Assembly (NCBI GenBank): GCA_964626385.1
Contig: CAZVEO010000021.1
Coordinates: 1 to 27,491, forward strand
DNA from: Scybalousia_A sp964626385
GTDB lineage: Bacteria > Bacteroidota > Bacteroidia > Bacteroidales > P3
Direction: 5' to 3'
DNA: 27,491 nucleotides
Shown here: positions 1 to 8,360 of the stretch, piece after piece
How the letters are laid out: the number at the start of each line of letters is the position of its first letter
Position numbering within the stretch: the first letter of the stretch is position 1
Notes under the pieces: generated by a model
What the model saw: the letters and a program-made list of their open reading frames with translations, nothing else
Told to the model about the DNA's origin: nothing
Databases searched by the model: none
Made by a program: the position numbers and the translations under genes

Positions 1-420
1 TACAACCTCCGCAACTGCGCCTATTGGGGCGATTTCTTTAAGCAAAAAGTGGTGTGGAAAATTATTGGTTGTAATATTAACTTTTCATTTGACGATAAAG
101 GAATGGTATGTAATAATGCTATAAATATAATGACAGGAGAAAGGAAAGAACTATTACAATTTGTAGGTTTAATGAATAGCAAACTTTTTGATTGGTATTT
201 AAAACTAACAACAGAAGCAGAGGTACAAGGTGGCGGTATTCAATTATATAACACTACATTAGAGAAGATGTTGGTAAAATTAGATTTTCCTACAAGATTT
301 AACGAGACTGTAAATCAAAGAATAATAGGTAAAATAACAGATATAGATGTTGATAGAACTATATACGAGTTATATAATCTCACTCAAAAAGAAATTAATT
401 ATATTGAAAATAGATTATAA
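1..420 (+). CDS. C-terminal part of a TaqI-C-domain restriction/methyltransferase protein (5' end outside window)
   Basis: The reading frame is open from base 1 and ends at a TAA at 418-420, so this is the last 139 codons of a longer gene; an ATG at 49 is internal. The residues include LRNCAYW, VVWKIIG, a stretch about the protein's own emptiness-of-start style linker DDKGMVCNNA, then GLMNSKLFDWYLK and EVQGGGIQLYN. This order (a W/K-rich strand, an NN strand, an LNSKL helix, then GGG-x-Q) is what I know from the TaqI-like C-terminal specificity domain found in type IIG and Eco57I-like enzymes, where it helps recognise the DNA target. The catalytic methylase and nuclease parts would lie upstream. 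The first 19 codons are about half G+C and mostly C-ending, while the rest is strongly AT-rich, an abrupt change inside one frame. Family assignment is likely; exact enzyme type is unknown. Confidence 0.7.
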   Translation, partial: YNLRNCAYWGDFFKQKVVWKIIGCNINFSFDDKGMVCNNAINIMTGERKELLQFVGLMNSKLFDWYLKLTTEAEVQGGGIQLYNTTLEKMLVKLDFPTRFNETVNQRIIGKITDIDVDRTIYELYNLTQKEINYIENRL

Positions 421-436
421 TTAGCGTATAGTATTT

Positions 437-473
437 AAAAAGGGGTTAAAGTATAAGAATACTTTACCCCCTT
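437..473 (-). terminator. Intrinsic terminator after iorB
   Basis: The arms GGGGTTAAAGTAT (442-454) and ATACTTTACCCC (459-470) pair with one bulged T and an AAGA loop. Read on the minus strand the stem is followed by a run of T (the AAAAA at 437-441 on the plus strand), so it fits termination of iorB transcripts. It also lies just after the plus-strand gene ending at 420 and may serve both directions, but the plus-strand tail is not T-rich. Confidence 0.75.
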
Positions 474-490
474 GGAATTATGAAAAAATA

Positions 491-1075
491 TTATAATTTT
501 TTATCTGCTATTTCTCTACCCGCTCTCAAAGCCTTGATATTAGCCTCAACAACAGCCTCACCCTTACGAGCAAAGTTTTGTCTAACAGCGTCCTCTAACT
601 TGGCTATATCTATTTTTAGATACTTGCTTGCTGCTCCAAGTACAACCATATTTGTTCCCTTTGGATTGTTGACTTCCTTTGCTATTTGGTCAGCATCAAA
701 AACAATATGATTAGGAAATTTTTCTATCTCCTTTGTTATTGTTGCCATATCAGGATAGTTAGGAATGTTGACAAAAGGATTTTGATTCGTAATTATCCAA
801 CCTGTTTTTTTGTTAAGGAAATTGACATATCTTAAAGCCTCCATAGGCTCAACAGAAAGAATTATATCGCATTCACCCTCTGGTATAAGGTCAGAAGCAA
901 TAGGTTGATCGCTCAACCTTAGGTGAGATTGAACATCACCTCCTCTTTGGCTCATTCCGTGAGTTTCTGCTTGTTTCATATATAGTCCCATTTCCAAAGC
1001 GGCTTTTGAAATGATGGCTGCACTACTCAAAGCCCCCATACCACCAACTCCGCATAATATTATATCTATTTTCAT
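491..1075 (-). CDS. iorB: Indolepyruvate ferredoxin oxidoreductase, beta (gamma-type) subunit
   Basis: This 194-aa protein starts MKIDIILCGVGGMGALSSA, the glycine-rich start of the pyruvate/ketoisovalerate oxidoreductase gamma domain, and continues with AETHGMSQRGGDVQSHLR, the conserved QRGG segment of that family. With IorA it forms the enzyme that oxidatively decarboxylates aryl pyruvates (indolepyruvate, phenylpyruvate) to aryl-acetyl-CoA, passing electrons to ferredoxin, or runs in reverse in anaerobes to make aromatic amino acids from aryl acetates. Its length is normal for the family. It lies 44 bp downstream of iorA and is almost certainly cotranscribed with it, with a hairpin terminator 17 bp after the stop codon. 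Confidence 0.93.
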   Translation of the reverse strand: MKIDIILCGVGGMGALSSAAIISKAALEMGLYMKQAETHGMSQRGGDVQSHLRLSDQPIASDLIPEGECDIILSVEPMEALRYVNFLNKKTGWIITNQNPFVNIPNYPDMATITKEIEKFPNHIVFDADQIAKEVNNPKGTNMVVLGAASKYLKIDIAKLEDAVRQNFARKGEAVVEANIKALRAGREIADKKL

Positions 1076-1119
1076 TTTATTCTTGTAATTTTATTTTCTT
1101 TAACTACTAAGGCAAAGCT

Positions 1120-2733
1120 TTATTTTTTTTCACTTGCTTTTTGCATTTTGCGCTTCTTTTGCCCCCAAACAATACAATCTCTACGTGGAATAATAACACT
1201 GACACCCTTATAGGCAATTTCCTCTTTCATTATGTTAACATTTTCTGCATGATTTCTTGCCAAAGGATTGATAACTCTTATATGTTCTTTTTCAACACCC
1301 AAGCCCATACAAATATTTTCTATTTTGCCTGTTGCAGAGGACTTTTGTGCTCCAGTCATAGCAGTAATATCGTTGTCCAATATTATTATGGTTACAGGAA
1401 TGTTATCGTTGCAACAATCCAAAAGACCAGTCATACCGCTGTGAGTAAAAGTAGAGTCTCCTATAACAGCAACAGTAGGCTTTAAATCTGCTTCTTGAGC
1501 ACCTTTAGCCATAGTAATGGAAGCACCCATATCAACGGTTGTGTATATACTTTCAAAAGGAGGTAAAGCGCCCAAAGTGTAACAACCTATATCAGAAAAT
1601 ACTCTTGAACCACCAAAATCTTTCATAGCCTCATTAAGAGCAAGATAAGAATCTCTATGAGGACAACCATCACAAAGTTTAGGAGGTCTTGGAGCAACCA
1701 AAGAAGGTATTTCAAAACCTTCACTAACCTCCAAACCTAATGCCTTACCTACAGAATTAGGAGAAAGTTCTCCATCTCTTTGTATTGTTCCATCAAGTCT
1801 TCCGTGAATTGGTTTGGAAATATTTAACAAACCTTTGATAAGTCTTTCATATATAGGCTGTCCTTCCTCTAATACAATAAGTTCTTCACTTTCATTGTAT
1901 AGTTTATTAAGCAAAGCCTCGGGCATAGGATATTGAGAAACTTTTAATATGGAATAAGGACATTGTTTGTCTTTGAAGTTTTCCATTAAATAATTGTAAG
2001 CCAAACCACAAGCAACTATACCAAGTTTTTTATCCGTACCTTCATACAAATGGTTAAACTCTGAGGTTTCACTTTCTTTTAAGAAAGATTCTTGTTTCTT
2101 AATCAAAGTTTTGTAATGTCGTTTTGCATTAACGGGTAGAAGTATGTATTGACGCTTATCCTCAGGAAGAGTAAGGGTGTTTTGTTGTTTTACTACGTTT
2201 TTTCTTTCAACAGCAGCACGAGAATGAGCCAAACGAGTGGTAACTCTAATCATTACAGGAATATGATACTTTTCAGAAATTTCAAAACCATAATGTACCA
2301 TATTATAAGCCTCTTGTTGATTGCTAGGTTCAAGACAAGGAATCATTGCAAAATCAGCATATTGACGAGAATCTTGTTCATCTTGAGAAGAGTGCATACT
2401 TGGGTCATCTGCTGCAATGTAGATAAGTCCACCATTAGCTCCAGTAATAGCTGAATTCATAAATGGGTCTGCCGCAACATTAATACCAACATGTTTGCAA
2501 CAAAACATAGCACGCTTACCTGCATAGGACATACCTAAGGCTGCCTCCATAGCTGTTTTTTCATTTGCCGCCCAATTGCTTCTAATACCTAACTCTCTTG
2601 CTTGTTTTGAATCTTGTATATATTCTGTTATTTCCGTGGAAGGTGTTCCAGGATAGGCAAAAACGCCTGACAGTCCTGCATCAATAGCAGCCTGTGCAAT
2701 AGCCTCATCACCTAATAGAAGTAATTTATCCAT
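1120..2733 (-). CDS. iorA: Indolepyruvate ferredoxin oxidoreductase, alpha subunit (short form without the C-terminal ferredoxin domain)
   Basis: A 537-aa thiamine-diphosphate enzyme subunit. The N-terminal part has LLLGDEAIAQAAIDAGLSG and YPGTPSTEITEYI (pyrimidine-binding domain), and around residue 353 it has CDGCPHRDSYLAL. The ThDP/Mg site follows near residue 424 (GDSTFTHSGMTG, then NDNIPVTIIILDNDITAMTG). With IorB it converts aryl pyruvates and CoA to aryl-acetyl-CoA. Many IorA proteins end with two 4Fe-4S clusters of the ferredoxin type; here the chain stops soon after IPRRDCIVW with a basic tail and has no such cysteine pairs, as I recall for Bacteroides homologues. Electrons must then leave by another route or partner. 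A good promoter lies upstream at 2787-2818. Confidence 0.93.
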   Translation of the reverse strand: MDKLLLLGDEAIAQAAIDAGLSGVFAYPGTPSTEITEYIQDSKQARELGIRSNWAANEKTAMEAALGMSYAGKRAMFCCKHVGINVAADPFMNSAITGANGGLIYIAADDPSMHSSQDEQDSRQYADFAMIPCLEPSNQQEAYNMVHYGFEISEKYHIPVMIRVTTRLAHSRAAVERKNVVKQQNTLTLPEDKRQYILLPVNAKRHYKTLIKKQESFLKESETSEFNHLYEGTDKKLGIVACGLAYNYLMENFKDKQCPYSILKVSQYPMPEALLNKLYNESEELIVLEEGQPIYERLIKGLLNISKPIHGRLDGTIQRDGELSPNSVGKALGLEVSEGFEIPSLVAPRPPKLCDGCPHRDSYLALNEAMKDFGGSRVFSDIGCYTLGALPPFESIYTTVDMGASITMAKGAQEADLKPTVAVIGDSTFTHSGMTGLLDCCNDNIPVTIIILDNDITAMTGAQKSSATGKIENICMGLGVEKEHIRVINPLARNHAENVNIMKEEIAYKGVSVIIPRRDCIVWGQKKRKMQKASEKK

Positions 2734-2786
2734 AATTAATGTTATATATTTTTTATTGTGTAATTGTTCCCTCTTTTCTGAAAACG

Positions 2787-2818
2787 CAAAATTATAAATA
2801 TTTTTTCACATCAGCAAA
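2787..2818 (-). promoter_or_regulatory. Promoter for iorA-iorB (Bacteroidota sigma type)
   Basis: Read on the minus strand, TTTG (2818-2815) is followed after 20 bases by TAATTTTG (2794-2787), matching the phylum's -33 TTTG and -7 TAnnTTTG consensus. The start of transcription would fall near 2780, giving a leader of about 45 bases. This suggests that iorAB can be expressed apart from the pyrF operon upstream. Confidence 0.7.
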
Positions 2819-2837
2819 TGACAACAAAAGTATATCT

Positions 2838-3671
2838 CTATATATCCTTTAAATAAAGACTCATTTCCTCTTGCATCTGCCTTGCCTTTTGCCCTGCTAC
2901 AATATGAAAATCTTCACTTTTATCTGCAAAAATTATTCCACGAGAAGAATTTACCAAAAGTCCGCAATCTTTGTTAAGACCATATTTGCAAACCTCTTTT
3001 AAAGAACCTCCTTGTGCTCCTACACCCGGTACTAAAAGAAAATGCTCCGGTGCTATTTTTCTAATATCAACAAATTTCTCTGCCTTTGTTGCACCACAAA
3101 CAAACATAAGATTTTCTTTTGAGGTTTCCCATTTTTGAGCAATGGAAAGTACTTTTTCAAAAAGAGGAATACCATTTTTATCCTCAATATATTGAAAATC
3201 TGAAGCTCCTTCATTACTTGTCAAAGCCAAAAGTATAACCCACTTATTTGGAAATTCAAAAAAAGGCATAACCGAATCCTTACCCATATAAGGAGCAATT
3301 GTTATAGCATCAAAATCAAAGTCGCCCTCAGCAGAAAACATAGCCTTAGCATATTGTTTTGAAGTATTGCCTATATCACCTCTCTTGGCATCAGCAATAA
3401 TAAAACACTCTTTTCTCTTATCTTGTAAATATTGCATGGTTTTTTTAAGAGAAATAAGCCCTTTTATACCATTGCTTTCATAAAAAGCAAGATTTGGCTT
3501 ATAAGCAATGGTATAAGCAAGAGTGGAGTCTATAATTCTTTTATTAAATTCAAATACAGGGTCTTCCTCTTTTAAAAGATGTTGAGGTATTTTCGTTATA
3601 TCACTATCCAAACCTACACAAAGAAAACTCTGCTTTCTTTTTATCAAATTTATCAATTCTGTTCTGTTCAT
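2838..3671 (-). CDS. pyrF: Orotidine 5'-phosphate decarboxylase (type 2)
   Basis: A 277-aa enzyme for the last step of UMP synthesis, OMP to UMP and CO2. It shows FLCVGLDSDITKIP at the N-terminus, AYKPNLAFYE, and the catalytic Asp-Lys-Asp region IIADAKRGDIGNTS near residue 92, with the phosphate-binding LLVPGVGAQGGS towards the C-terminus. The length and the RGDIGNTS spacing fit the longer type 2 family rather than the 230-aa enterobacterial type. It begins only two bases after the lipB stop codon, so the two are translated from one mRNA. No other pyrimidine gene is adjacent. Confidence 0.95.
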   Translation of the reverse strand: MNRTELINLIKRKQSFLCVGLDSDITKIPQHLLKEEDPVFEFNKRIIDSTLAYTIAYKPNLAFYESNGIKGLISLKKTMQYLQDKRKECFIIADAKRGDIGNTSKQYAKAMFSAEGDFDFDAITIAPYMGKDSVMPFFEFPNKWVILLALTSNEGASDFQYIEDKNGIPLFEKVLSIAQKWETSKENLMFVCGATKAEKFVDIRKIAPEHFLLVPGVGAQGGSLKEVCKYGLNKDCGLLVNSSRGIIFADKSEDFHIVAGQKARQMQEEMSLYLKDI

Positions 3672-3673
3672 AA

Positions 3674-4336
3674 TTATATAAGTTGTAAAAAATGATTGTA
3701 CAATTTTTGTTTTACAGTATCTATATCTATTCTTTCTTTCAATTCTTTTTCCATACTTGTTACTCCCTTATCTAAAAATCCACAAGGGTTTATATAAGAA
3801 AAATATTGTAAATCAGTATTAATATTAAAAGCAAATCCATGCATAGTTATTCCTCTTGATACCTTTACTCCTATGGCACAAATTTTTCTTGCTTTTGGAG
3901 TATTTGCATCAATCCAAACTCCTGTTGCTCCTGCTAATCTTTCGCATTTTATATCATAATCTTTCATTAGATTGATAACCATTTGCTCCAAAGAAAATAT
4001 ATAATCCCTTATACTAAAATGTAAAGAGTCTAAATCCAAGGAAGGGTAACCAGTTATTTGTCCAGGACCATGATAAGTGATATCTCCTCCCCTATTTATA
4101 TGATAAACTTTTGCATTGATTTTTTTAAGATATTCCTCTGTTATAAGCATATTGGTATCCTTTCCATGTTTGCCTAAAGTATACACATTGTTATGCTCAC
4201 AAAGAATAAAATCATTATTTATCTCAGTATTTCCAAGTAACTTTTGAGAGACTTTGTAATTAAAAATACTTAATTGTCTTTCCAAAGCCTCAGAATAATC
4301 TATTTTTTTCCAATCAATAAAATTAAGTTTATTCAT
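3674..4336 (-). CDS. lipB: Octanoyl-[acyl-carrier-protein]:protein N-octanoyltransferase
   Basis: Transfers octanoate from acyl carrier protein to lipoyl domains, the first step of endogenous lipoate synthesis; LipA would finish the cofactor. The 220-aa frame shows YTLGKHG, the substrate-pocket segment RGGDITYHGPGQITGYP, the catalytic lysine in RKICAIGVKV (near residue 151) with HGFAFNIN after it, and the catalytic cysteine in INPCG (near residue 184). I start it at MNKLNF (4336), which fits the family length; an in-frame ATG seven codons upstream (4357) is possible. It lies 74 bp after spt and 2 bp before pyrF. Confidence 0.94.
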   Translation of the reverse strand: MNKLNFIDWKKIDYSEALERQLSIFNYKVSQKLLGNTEINNDFILCEHNNVYTLGKHGKDTNMLITEEYLKKINAKVYHINRGGDITYHGPGQITGYPSLDLDSLHFSIRDYIFSLEQMVINLMKDYDIKCERLAGATGVWIDANTPKARKICAIGVKVSRGITMHGFAFNINTDLQYFSYINPCGFLDKGVTSMEKELKERIDIDTVKQKLYNHFLQLI

Positions 4337-4410
4337 TACTTCTTTTTCTCTCCACATTTTACTAAAAAAGTAGCAAGCTTTTACTTACTACTATTTTTAT
4401 TAAGAGTATA

Positions 4411-5604
4411 TTAAATTACATTATACTTCTTAAATACTTTTATCAAAATATCTACTGCTTTGTCTATTTGTTCTTTTGTATGAGTTGCCATAAGAGCAAA
4501 ACGAATTAAAGTATCCTCTGGAGGACAAGCAGGAGGAATAACAGGAGAAACAAAAACTCCATTATCCAATAATTCTCTTGTTATAGTGAATGTTTTACGC
4601 ATATCTCTAATATACAAAGGAATAATAGGTGTTTGAGTAGGTCCTATTTCAAAACCATTACTTCTAAACAAATTTAAGGAATAATTTGTCATATCCCAAA
4701 GATGTTGTAAGCGTTCAGGTTCTCTTTGAATAATATCTAAAGCTTTTATAACGCTTGCTGTTGCCGCAGGAGAAATAGAAGCAGAAAAAATATAAGGACG
4801 AGAATGATGACGTAAAAAATCTATTGTTTCATTATCAGCAGCAACAAAACCTCCTATTGTTGCCAAAGACTTTGAAAAAGTACCAACTATTATATCAACC
4901 TTATCTGTAATATCAAAATGATTACACACTCCCCTACCCTCTTTACCAAGAACACCTATGGAATGAGCCTCATCTACATAAATACTTGCTCCATATTTCT
5001 CACTTAATTCAACTATTGTGGGAAGGTCTGCTATATCTCCTTCCATAGAAAAAACACCATCAACAACTATAAGTTTAATAACATCGTCAGGTAATTTTTT
5101 TAATACCTCTTCCAAAGAAGACATATCATTGTGTTTGAATTTAAGATTTGTTGCAAAAGAAAGTCTTCTACCATCAACTATAGAGGCATGGTCTCTTTCA
5201 TCACAAATAATATAATCTCCTCTACTTACAACAGCACTCAATGCTCCAATATTTGACTGAAATCCTGTGGAGAAACAAATTGCATTTTGCTTACCTACAA
5301 AACTTGCTAATTTTTGCTCCAATTCTACATGAATATCCATATAACCATTAAGAAAAGGACTTCCTGCACAACCACAACCATATTTTTTTATTGCCTCAAT
5401 ACCTGCTTGTTTTACCTCAGGATGGTTAGTTAAACCAAGATAAGAATTAGAACCAAACATTAAAACTTTTCTTCCTTTAATAGTAACCTCAGCATCTTGG
5501 TCAGAAGAAATTGCTCTAAAATAAGGATAAACTCCTATTTCTTTAGTTTGTCTTTCTTCTTCTAAAAGAGGTGATTTAGCCAACTTTTCGCTTAATTTAC
5601 TCAT
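4411..5604 (-). CDS. spt: Serine palmitoyltransferase (alpha-oxoamine synthase family)
   Basis: A 397-aa fold-type I PLP enzyme. It shows GVYPYFRAISS, LMFGSNSYLGLTNHP, GCGCAGSPFLNGY, FSTGFQSN, DERDHASIVDGRRLSF, the PLP aspartate and histidine in YVDEAHSIG, and the Schiff-base lysine in GTFSKSLATIGG (near residue 243). These closely resemble the Bacteroides/Porphyromonas serine palmitoyltransferase rather than BioF or Kbl: the start GVYPYFR and the end VIPPACPPEDTLIRFALMATHTKEQ are typical. It condenses serine with an acyl-CoA to 3-ketosphinganine, the entry to sphingolipids of this phylum. Kbl or BioF activity cannot be fully excluded. It starts 13 bp after the deoC stop codon. Confidence 0.85.
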   Translation of the reverse strand: MSKLSEKLAKSPLLEEERQTKEIGVYPYFRAISSDQDAEVTIKGRKVLMFGSNSYLGLTNHPEVKQAGIEAIKKYGCGCAGSPFLNGYMDIHVELEQKLASFVGKQNAICFSTGFQSNIGALSAVVSRGDYIICDERDHASIVDGRRLSFATNLKFKHNDMSSLEEVLKKLPDDVIKLIVVDGVFSMEGDIADLPTIVELSEKYGASIYVDEAHSIGVLGKEGRGVCNHFDITDKVDIIVGTFSKSLATIGGFVAADNETIDFLRHHSRPYIFSASISPAATASVIKALDIIQREPERLQHLWDMTNYSLNLFRSNGFEIGPTQTPIIPLYIRDMRKTFTITRELLDNGVFVSPVIPPACPPEDTLIRFALMATHTKEQIDKAVDILIKVFKKYNVI

Positions 5605-5617
5605 AAAATTACACTTC

Positions 5618-6487
5618 TTATTTTTCGTTTATTTCTTTTAATATACTGTCTCTCAAATTTGAACAACCTATGCGAAAAGTTTCTTTATTAAGAAAATCTT
5701 TTCCCATTATTTTTTCTGCGAGAATATAGTATTTAATAGCATTTTGCCAAGTACGAATACCACCTGCAGCCTTAAAACCTATAATCTTATTTGTCTTTTT
5801 AAAATATTCTCTAATTGCAATTAACATTATTACAGAAGAATATATATCTGCTCCACGTGAAACTTTACCAGTAGATGTTTTTATAAAATCTGCTCCGTTT
5901 TCAATAGCAAGCATAGAAGCCTTATAAACATTCTCATAATTTTCTAATTCCGATGTTTCAAGAATTATTTTTAATTTTACTTTTTTAGAACCTATTCTTA
6001 TATAATTATTTATTATTTGTAATTCTTTTGCAAGATTTCTTTCGTTCTCAAAAAACAAACCTCTATTTATAGGTATATCTATTTCGTCAGCATTGTTAAT
6101 TAAAGCAAAATTTATATCTTGTAACTTAGCCTCTAAAGATAATTGTCCAGTAGGAAAACCTCCTGATACAACTACTTTTTTTATATCTTCAGGTAGTGTG
6201 TAACTATTAAGTGTAGGTAAAAGATTGGAGTATATACAAATACCTGCAACATTTATTAATCTCTCCCCTACTCTACAGGTTAAGTTTGGAATAATATTTT
6301 CTATTGCTTTCTTATTATCACTATCATTTAGTGTAGTTATATCCAAAAACGATATAATCTTTGTTAGTATTTCTTTTTTGTTTATTATTTCTTTATTTAC
6401 AAAGTCATCTACCTTTGAATAAAATAAAGTTTTGTCTAAAGAAAAAGCAGATACTTTTATATTTTCTATATCTTTATTGTTCATCAT
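5618..6487 (-). CDS. deoC: Deoxyribose-phosphate aldolase
   Basis: A 289-aa class I aldolase that cleaves 2-deoxyribose 5-phosphate into glyceraldehyde 3-phosphate and acetaldehyde in deoxynucleoside catabolism. The Schiff-base lysine is seen in GADFIKTSTGKVSRGAD (near residue 200), and the second active-site lysine in IIGFKAAGGIRTWQNA (near residue 235). GGFPTGQ and INRGLF complete the barrel signature. It is longer than the 220-aa type and fits the DeoC group of about 260-290 aa. Its start overlaps the end of the LUD-domain gene by 14 bases, indicating translational coupling. The codon use is very AT-rich, like its upstream neighbour. Confidence 0.93.
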   Translation of the reverse strand: MMNNKDIENIKVSAFSLDKTLFYSKVDDFVNKEIINKKEILTKIISFLDITTLNDSDNKKAIENIIPNLTCRVGERLINVAGICIYSNLLPTLNSYTLPEDIKKVVVSGGFPTGQLSLEAKLQDINFALINNADEIDIPINRGLFFENERNLAKELQIINNYIRIGSKKVKLKIILETSELENYENVYKASMLAIENGADFIKTSTGKVSRGADIYSSVIMLIAIREYFKKTNKIIGFKAAGGIRTWQNAIKYYILAEKIMGKDFLNKETFRIGCSNLRDSILKEINEK

Positions 6488-7649
6488 TAGGATTATTTAG
6501 TTGATATTGTTGATTAAAAGTATATTTTGAAAATACAAATCTATCAGAAACTAACTTAGAATTACTGACTAATAATTTTATCTTTAGATTTTTAAGTACT
6601 TTACTTTTATTCATTCGTTTTCTGTTTTTTAAAGTCCTACCCAAAGATTTTGCAAGCCTTACATCTGTAATGTCCATTATTCCATTTTCAAAAAAATAAT
6701 TTTTATTTTTTATAATTAATTCTGAAATTGGAATATTTACAGGACAAATTTTAGAACAATTACCACATCCTGTACAAGAAAAACAAAGATGTTTATAATT
6801 TTCTACATTCTCCAAATAAGGCAATACAACATTAGCATAAGGACCAGAAAAAATATTATCATATGGTTTATCTCCTATTATTTTATAAACAGGACAAACT
6901 TGTTTGCAAGCACCACAATTTATACAATTTAAAGCAGAACGTATCTCTTTATTTTCAAGTATATTACTTCTACTATTATCTACAATAAAAATATGTATAT
7001 TACCCTTATTATTCTTTATAGGACTTGGAGTATACAAAGAAGTAAGATAAGGATATATTTTTTTGTATTTATAAATGGAGTATAAATAAGAAAATAATTC
7101 TATATCTTCATTTTTAAAAAGAAAATAATTTATTGGTAATACAAAAATTTTAAATCTACTACTTAAAACTTGTTCCATATCTATAGAAGAAGTAAATTCA
7201 AAAAATAAACTACCAGAATTAATAATTCCAAATTGTGGAGTAAAAACAATAGTATCGTTTATATCATTATCTATGGTTATATCTTTATTTATTAAAGCAT
7301 TTTTTAATCCTAACTCTTCAATAAAATCAGAATGAAAAACATTTGCACTTTTTATATTATTTTTATCAAGAAGTTTTACAACTTTTTCTATAAAATCATT
7401 ATAAGTTACACACCAATGAACACTACCTCCTTTTTCAGAAAAATTCTTATCAAAAACAACAAGATTATCTGCTATATTATTTATAAATTTTGTCCTAATA
7501 TCTGAGGCTAACTTCTTAACTTTATTGATATTATTAAACACATTATAAGCAATATCATTCTCATTAATAAAAGACAATTCTATATTTTCATCTTTTTTTA
7601 TACTTTCCTTACAAGAATTAAGATATTGTTTATAACTGTTTGTATTCAT
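6474..7649 (-). CDS. LutB-like LUD-domain protein with two 4Fe-4S clusters
   Basis: A 391-aa protein of the LutB/YkgF type. The first two thirds form a LUD domain (GGSVHWCVTYNDF, then DTIVFTPQFGIINSGSLFFEF, the strand where LutB-type proteins carry their GA/ETGT motif). Two ferredoxin-like clusters follow: CINCGACKQVCPVYKIIG (about residues 238-255) and CFSCTGCGNCSKICPVNI (about 288-305). In LutABC this subunit helps oxidise L-lactate to pyruvate. Here no lutA or lutC lies next to it, and the chain is shorter than the usual 450-480 aa with a reduced N-terminus and a lysine-rich tail. It is coupled to deoC by a 14-base overlap and follows rpiB by 5 bp. The substrate is therefore uncertain; an electron-transfer role is inferred from the cysteines. 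Confidence 0.8.
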   Translation of the reverse strand: MNTNSYKQYLNSCKESIKKDENIELSFINENDIAYNVFNNINKVKKLASDIRTKFINNIADNLVVFDKNFSEKGGSVHWCVTYNDFIEKVVKLLDKNNIKSANVFHSDFIEELGLKNALINKDITIDNDINDTIVFTPQFGIINSGSLFFEFTSSIDMEQVLSSRFKIFVLPINYFLFKNEDIELFSYLYSIYKYKKIYPYLTSLYTPSPIKNNKGNIHIFIVDNSRSNILENKEIRSALNCINCGACKQVCPVYKIIGDKPYDNIFSGPYANVVLPYLENVENYKHLCFSCTGCGNCSKICPVNIPISELIIKNKNYFFENGIMDITDVRLAKSLGRTLKNRKRMNKSKVLKNLKIKLLVSNSKLVSDRFVFSKYTFNQQYQLNNPNDEQ

Positions 7650-7654
7650 TATAC

Positions 7655-8089
7655 TTACTTAATAGGTATTTTATTTATTCTACGCTCATGCCTTCCTCCT
7701 TCAAAACAAGCATTCATATAAGACTCTATAATTTCTTTTGATTGTTCAAAGGTTATAAATCTTGCTGGTAAGGCTATTATATTAGCGTTATTATGTTTTT
7801 TTGCAAGCATTGCTATTTCTTTTTGCCAACACAAAGCACAGCGAACATTTGGGTACTTATTTGCAACCATACTCACACCATTACCTGTACCACACATAAT
7901 AAAACCAAAATCATATTCACCTTTATTTATAGAATTGGCAAGAGGATGTATGAAATCAGGATAATCTACACTCTCAGAAGAATAACATCCAAAATCTTTT
8001 ACTTCTTTTCCTTTACTAAAAAGATATGATTTTATTTGCTCTTTTAATTCAAAACCTGCGTGGTCTGATGCTATAGGTATAACACTCAT
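7655..8089 (-). CDS. rpiB: Ribose-5-phosphate isomerase B
   Basis: A 144-aa isomerase (RpiB/LacAB family) that interconverts ribose 5-phosphate and ribulose 5-phosphate. The motifs are IASDHAGFELK at the N-terminus, DFGCYSSESVDYPDF, and the active-site cysteine in FIMCGTGNGVSMVANK (near residue 65), followed by RCALCW and the NNANIIALPAR segment. I choose the ATG at 8089, directly before SVIPIASDHAG, because the family begins there; a frame open 11 codons further upstream looks like leader. It is the first gene of the minus-strand run that continues through the LUD gene, deoC, spt, lipB and pyrF. Confidence 0.93.
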   Translation of the reverse strand: MSVIPIASDHAGFELKEQIKSYLFSKGKEVKDFGCYSSESVDYPDFIHPLANSINKGEYDFGFIMCGTGNGVSMVANKYPNVRCALCWQKEIAMLAKKHNNANIIALPARFITFEQSKEIIESYMNACFEGGRHERRINKIPIK

Positions 8090-8119
8090 CTTACTATATG
8101 TTAAAAACTTTTCTATCTG

Positions 8120-8127
8120 CAAAGTTA
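8120..8127 (-). promoter_or_regulatory. Possible -7 box for the rpiB operon
   Basis: CAAAGTTA on the plus strand reads TAACTTTG on the minus strand, a perfect TAnnTTTG -7 box, about 30 bases before the rpiB start codon. I see no TTG or TTTG at the expected 18-21 bases upstream, so this is weaker than the iorA promoter. Confidence 0.45.
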
Positions 8128-8360
8128 ATATATTTTTTTTATCTCTCTGTTATTTAGCAATTATACTTTAAAATAAAAATTTCTTACTTTTTTAATATCT
8201 TAATAATCAATTAATAAATATTATAAACAAAGAATATGTTAATAAATGTTAAAAATACTATACTATAATGTTAAAATCAAAATTATATTTCCATACTTGT
8301 TAAGAAAGTACATGTTTTTAAACAATAAATTTTATAATTTCTAACAACAAAAAATAGTAT

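Noticed and set aside
480..710. Plus-strand ORF of 76 codons opposite iorB
   Set aside because: It lies wholly within iorB on the other strand and has no family motif; its composition mirrors iorB codons.
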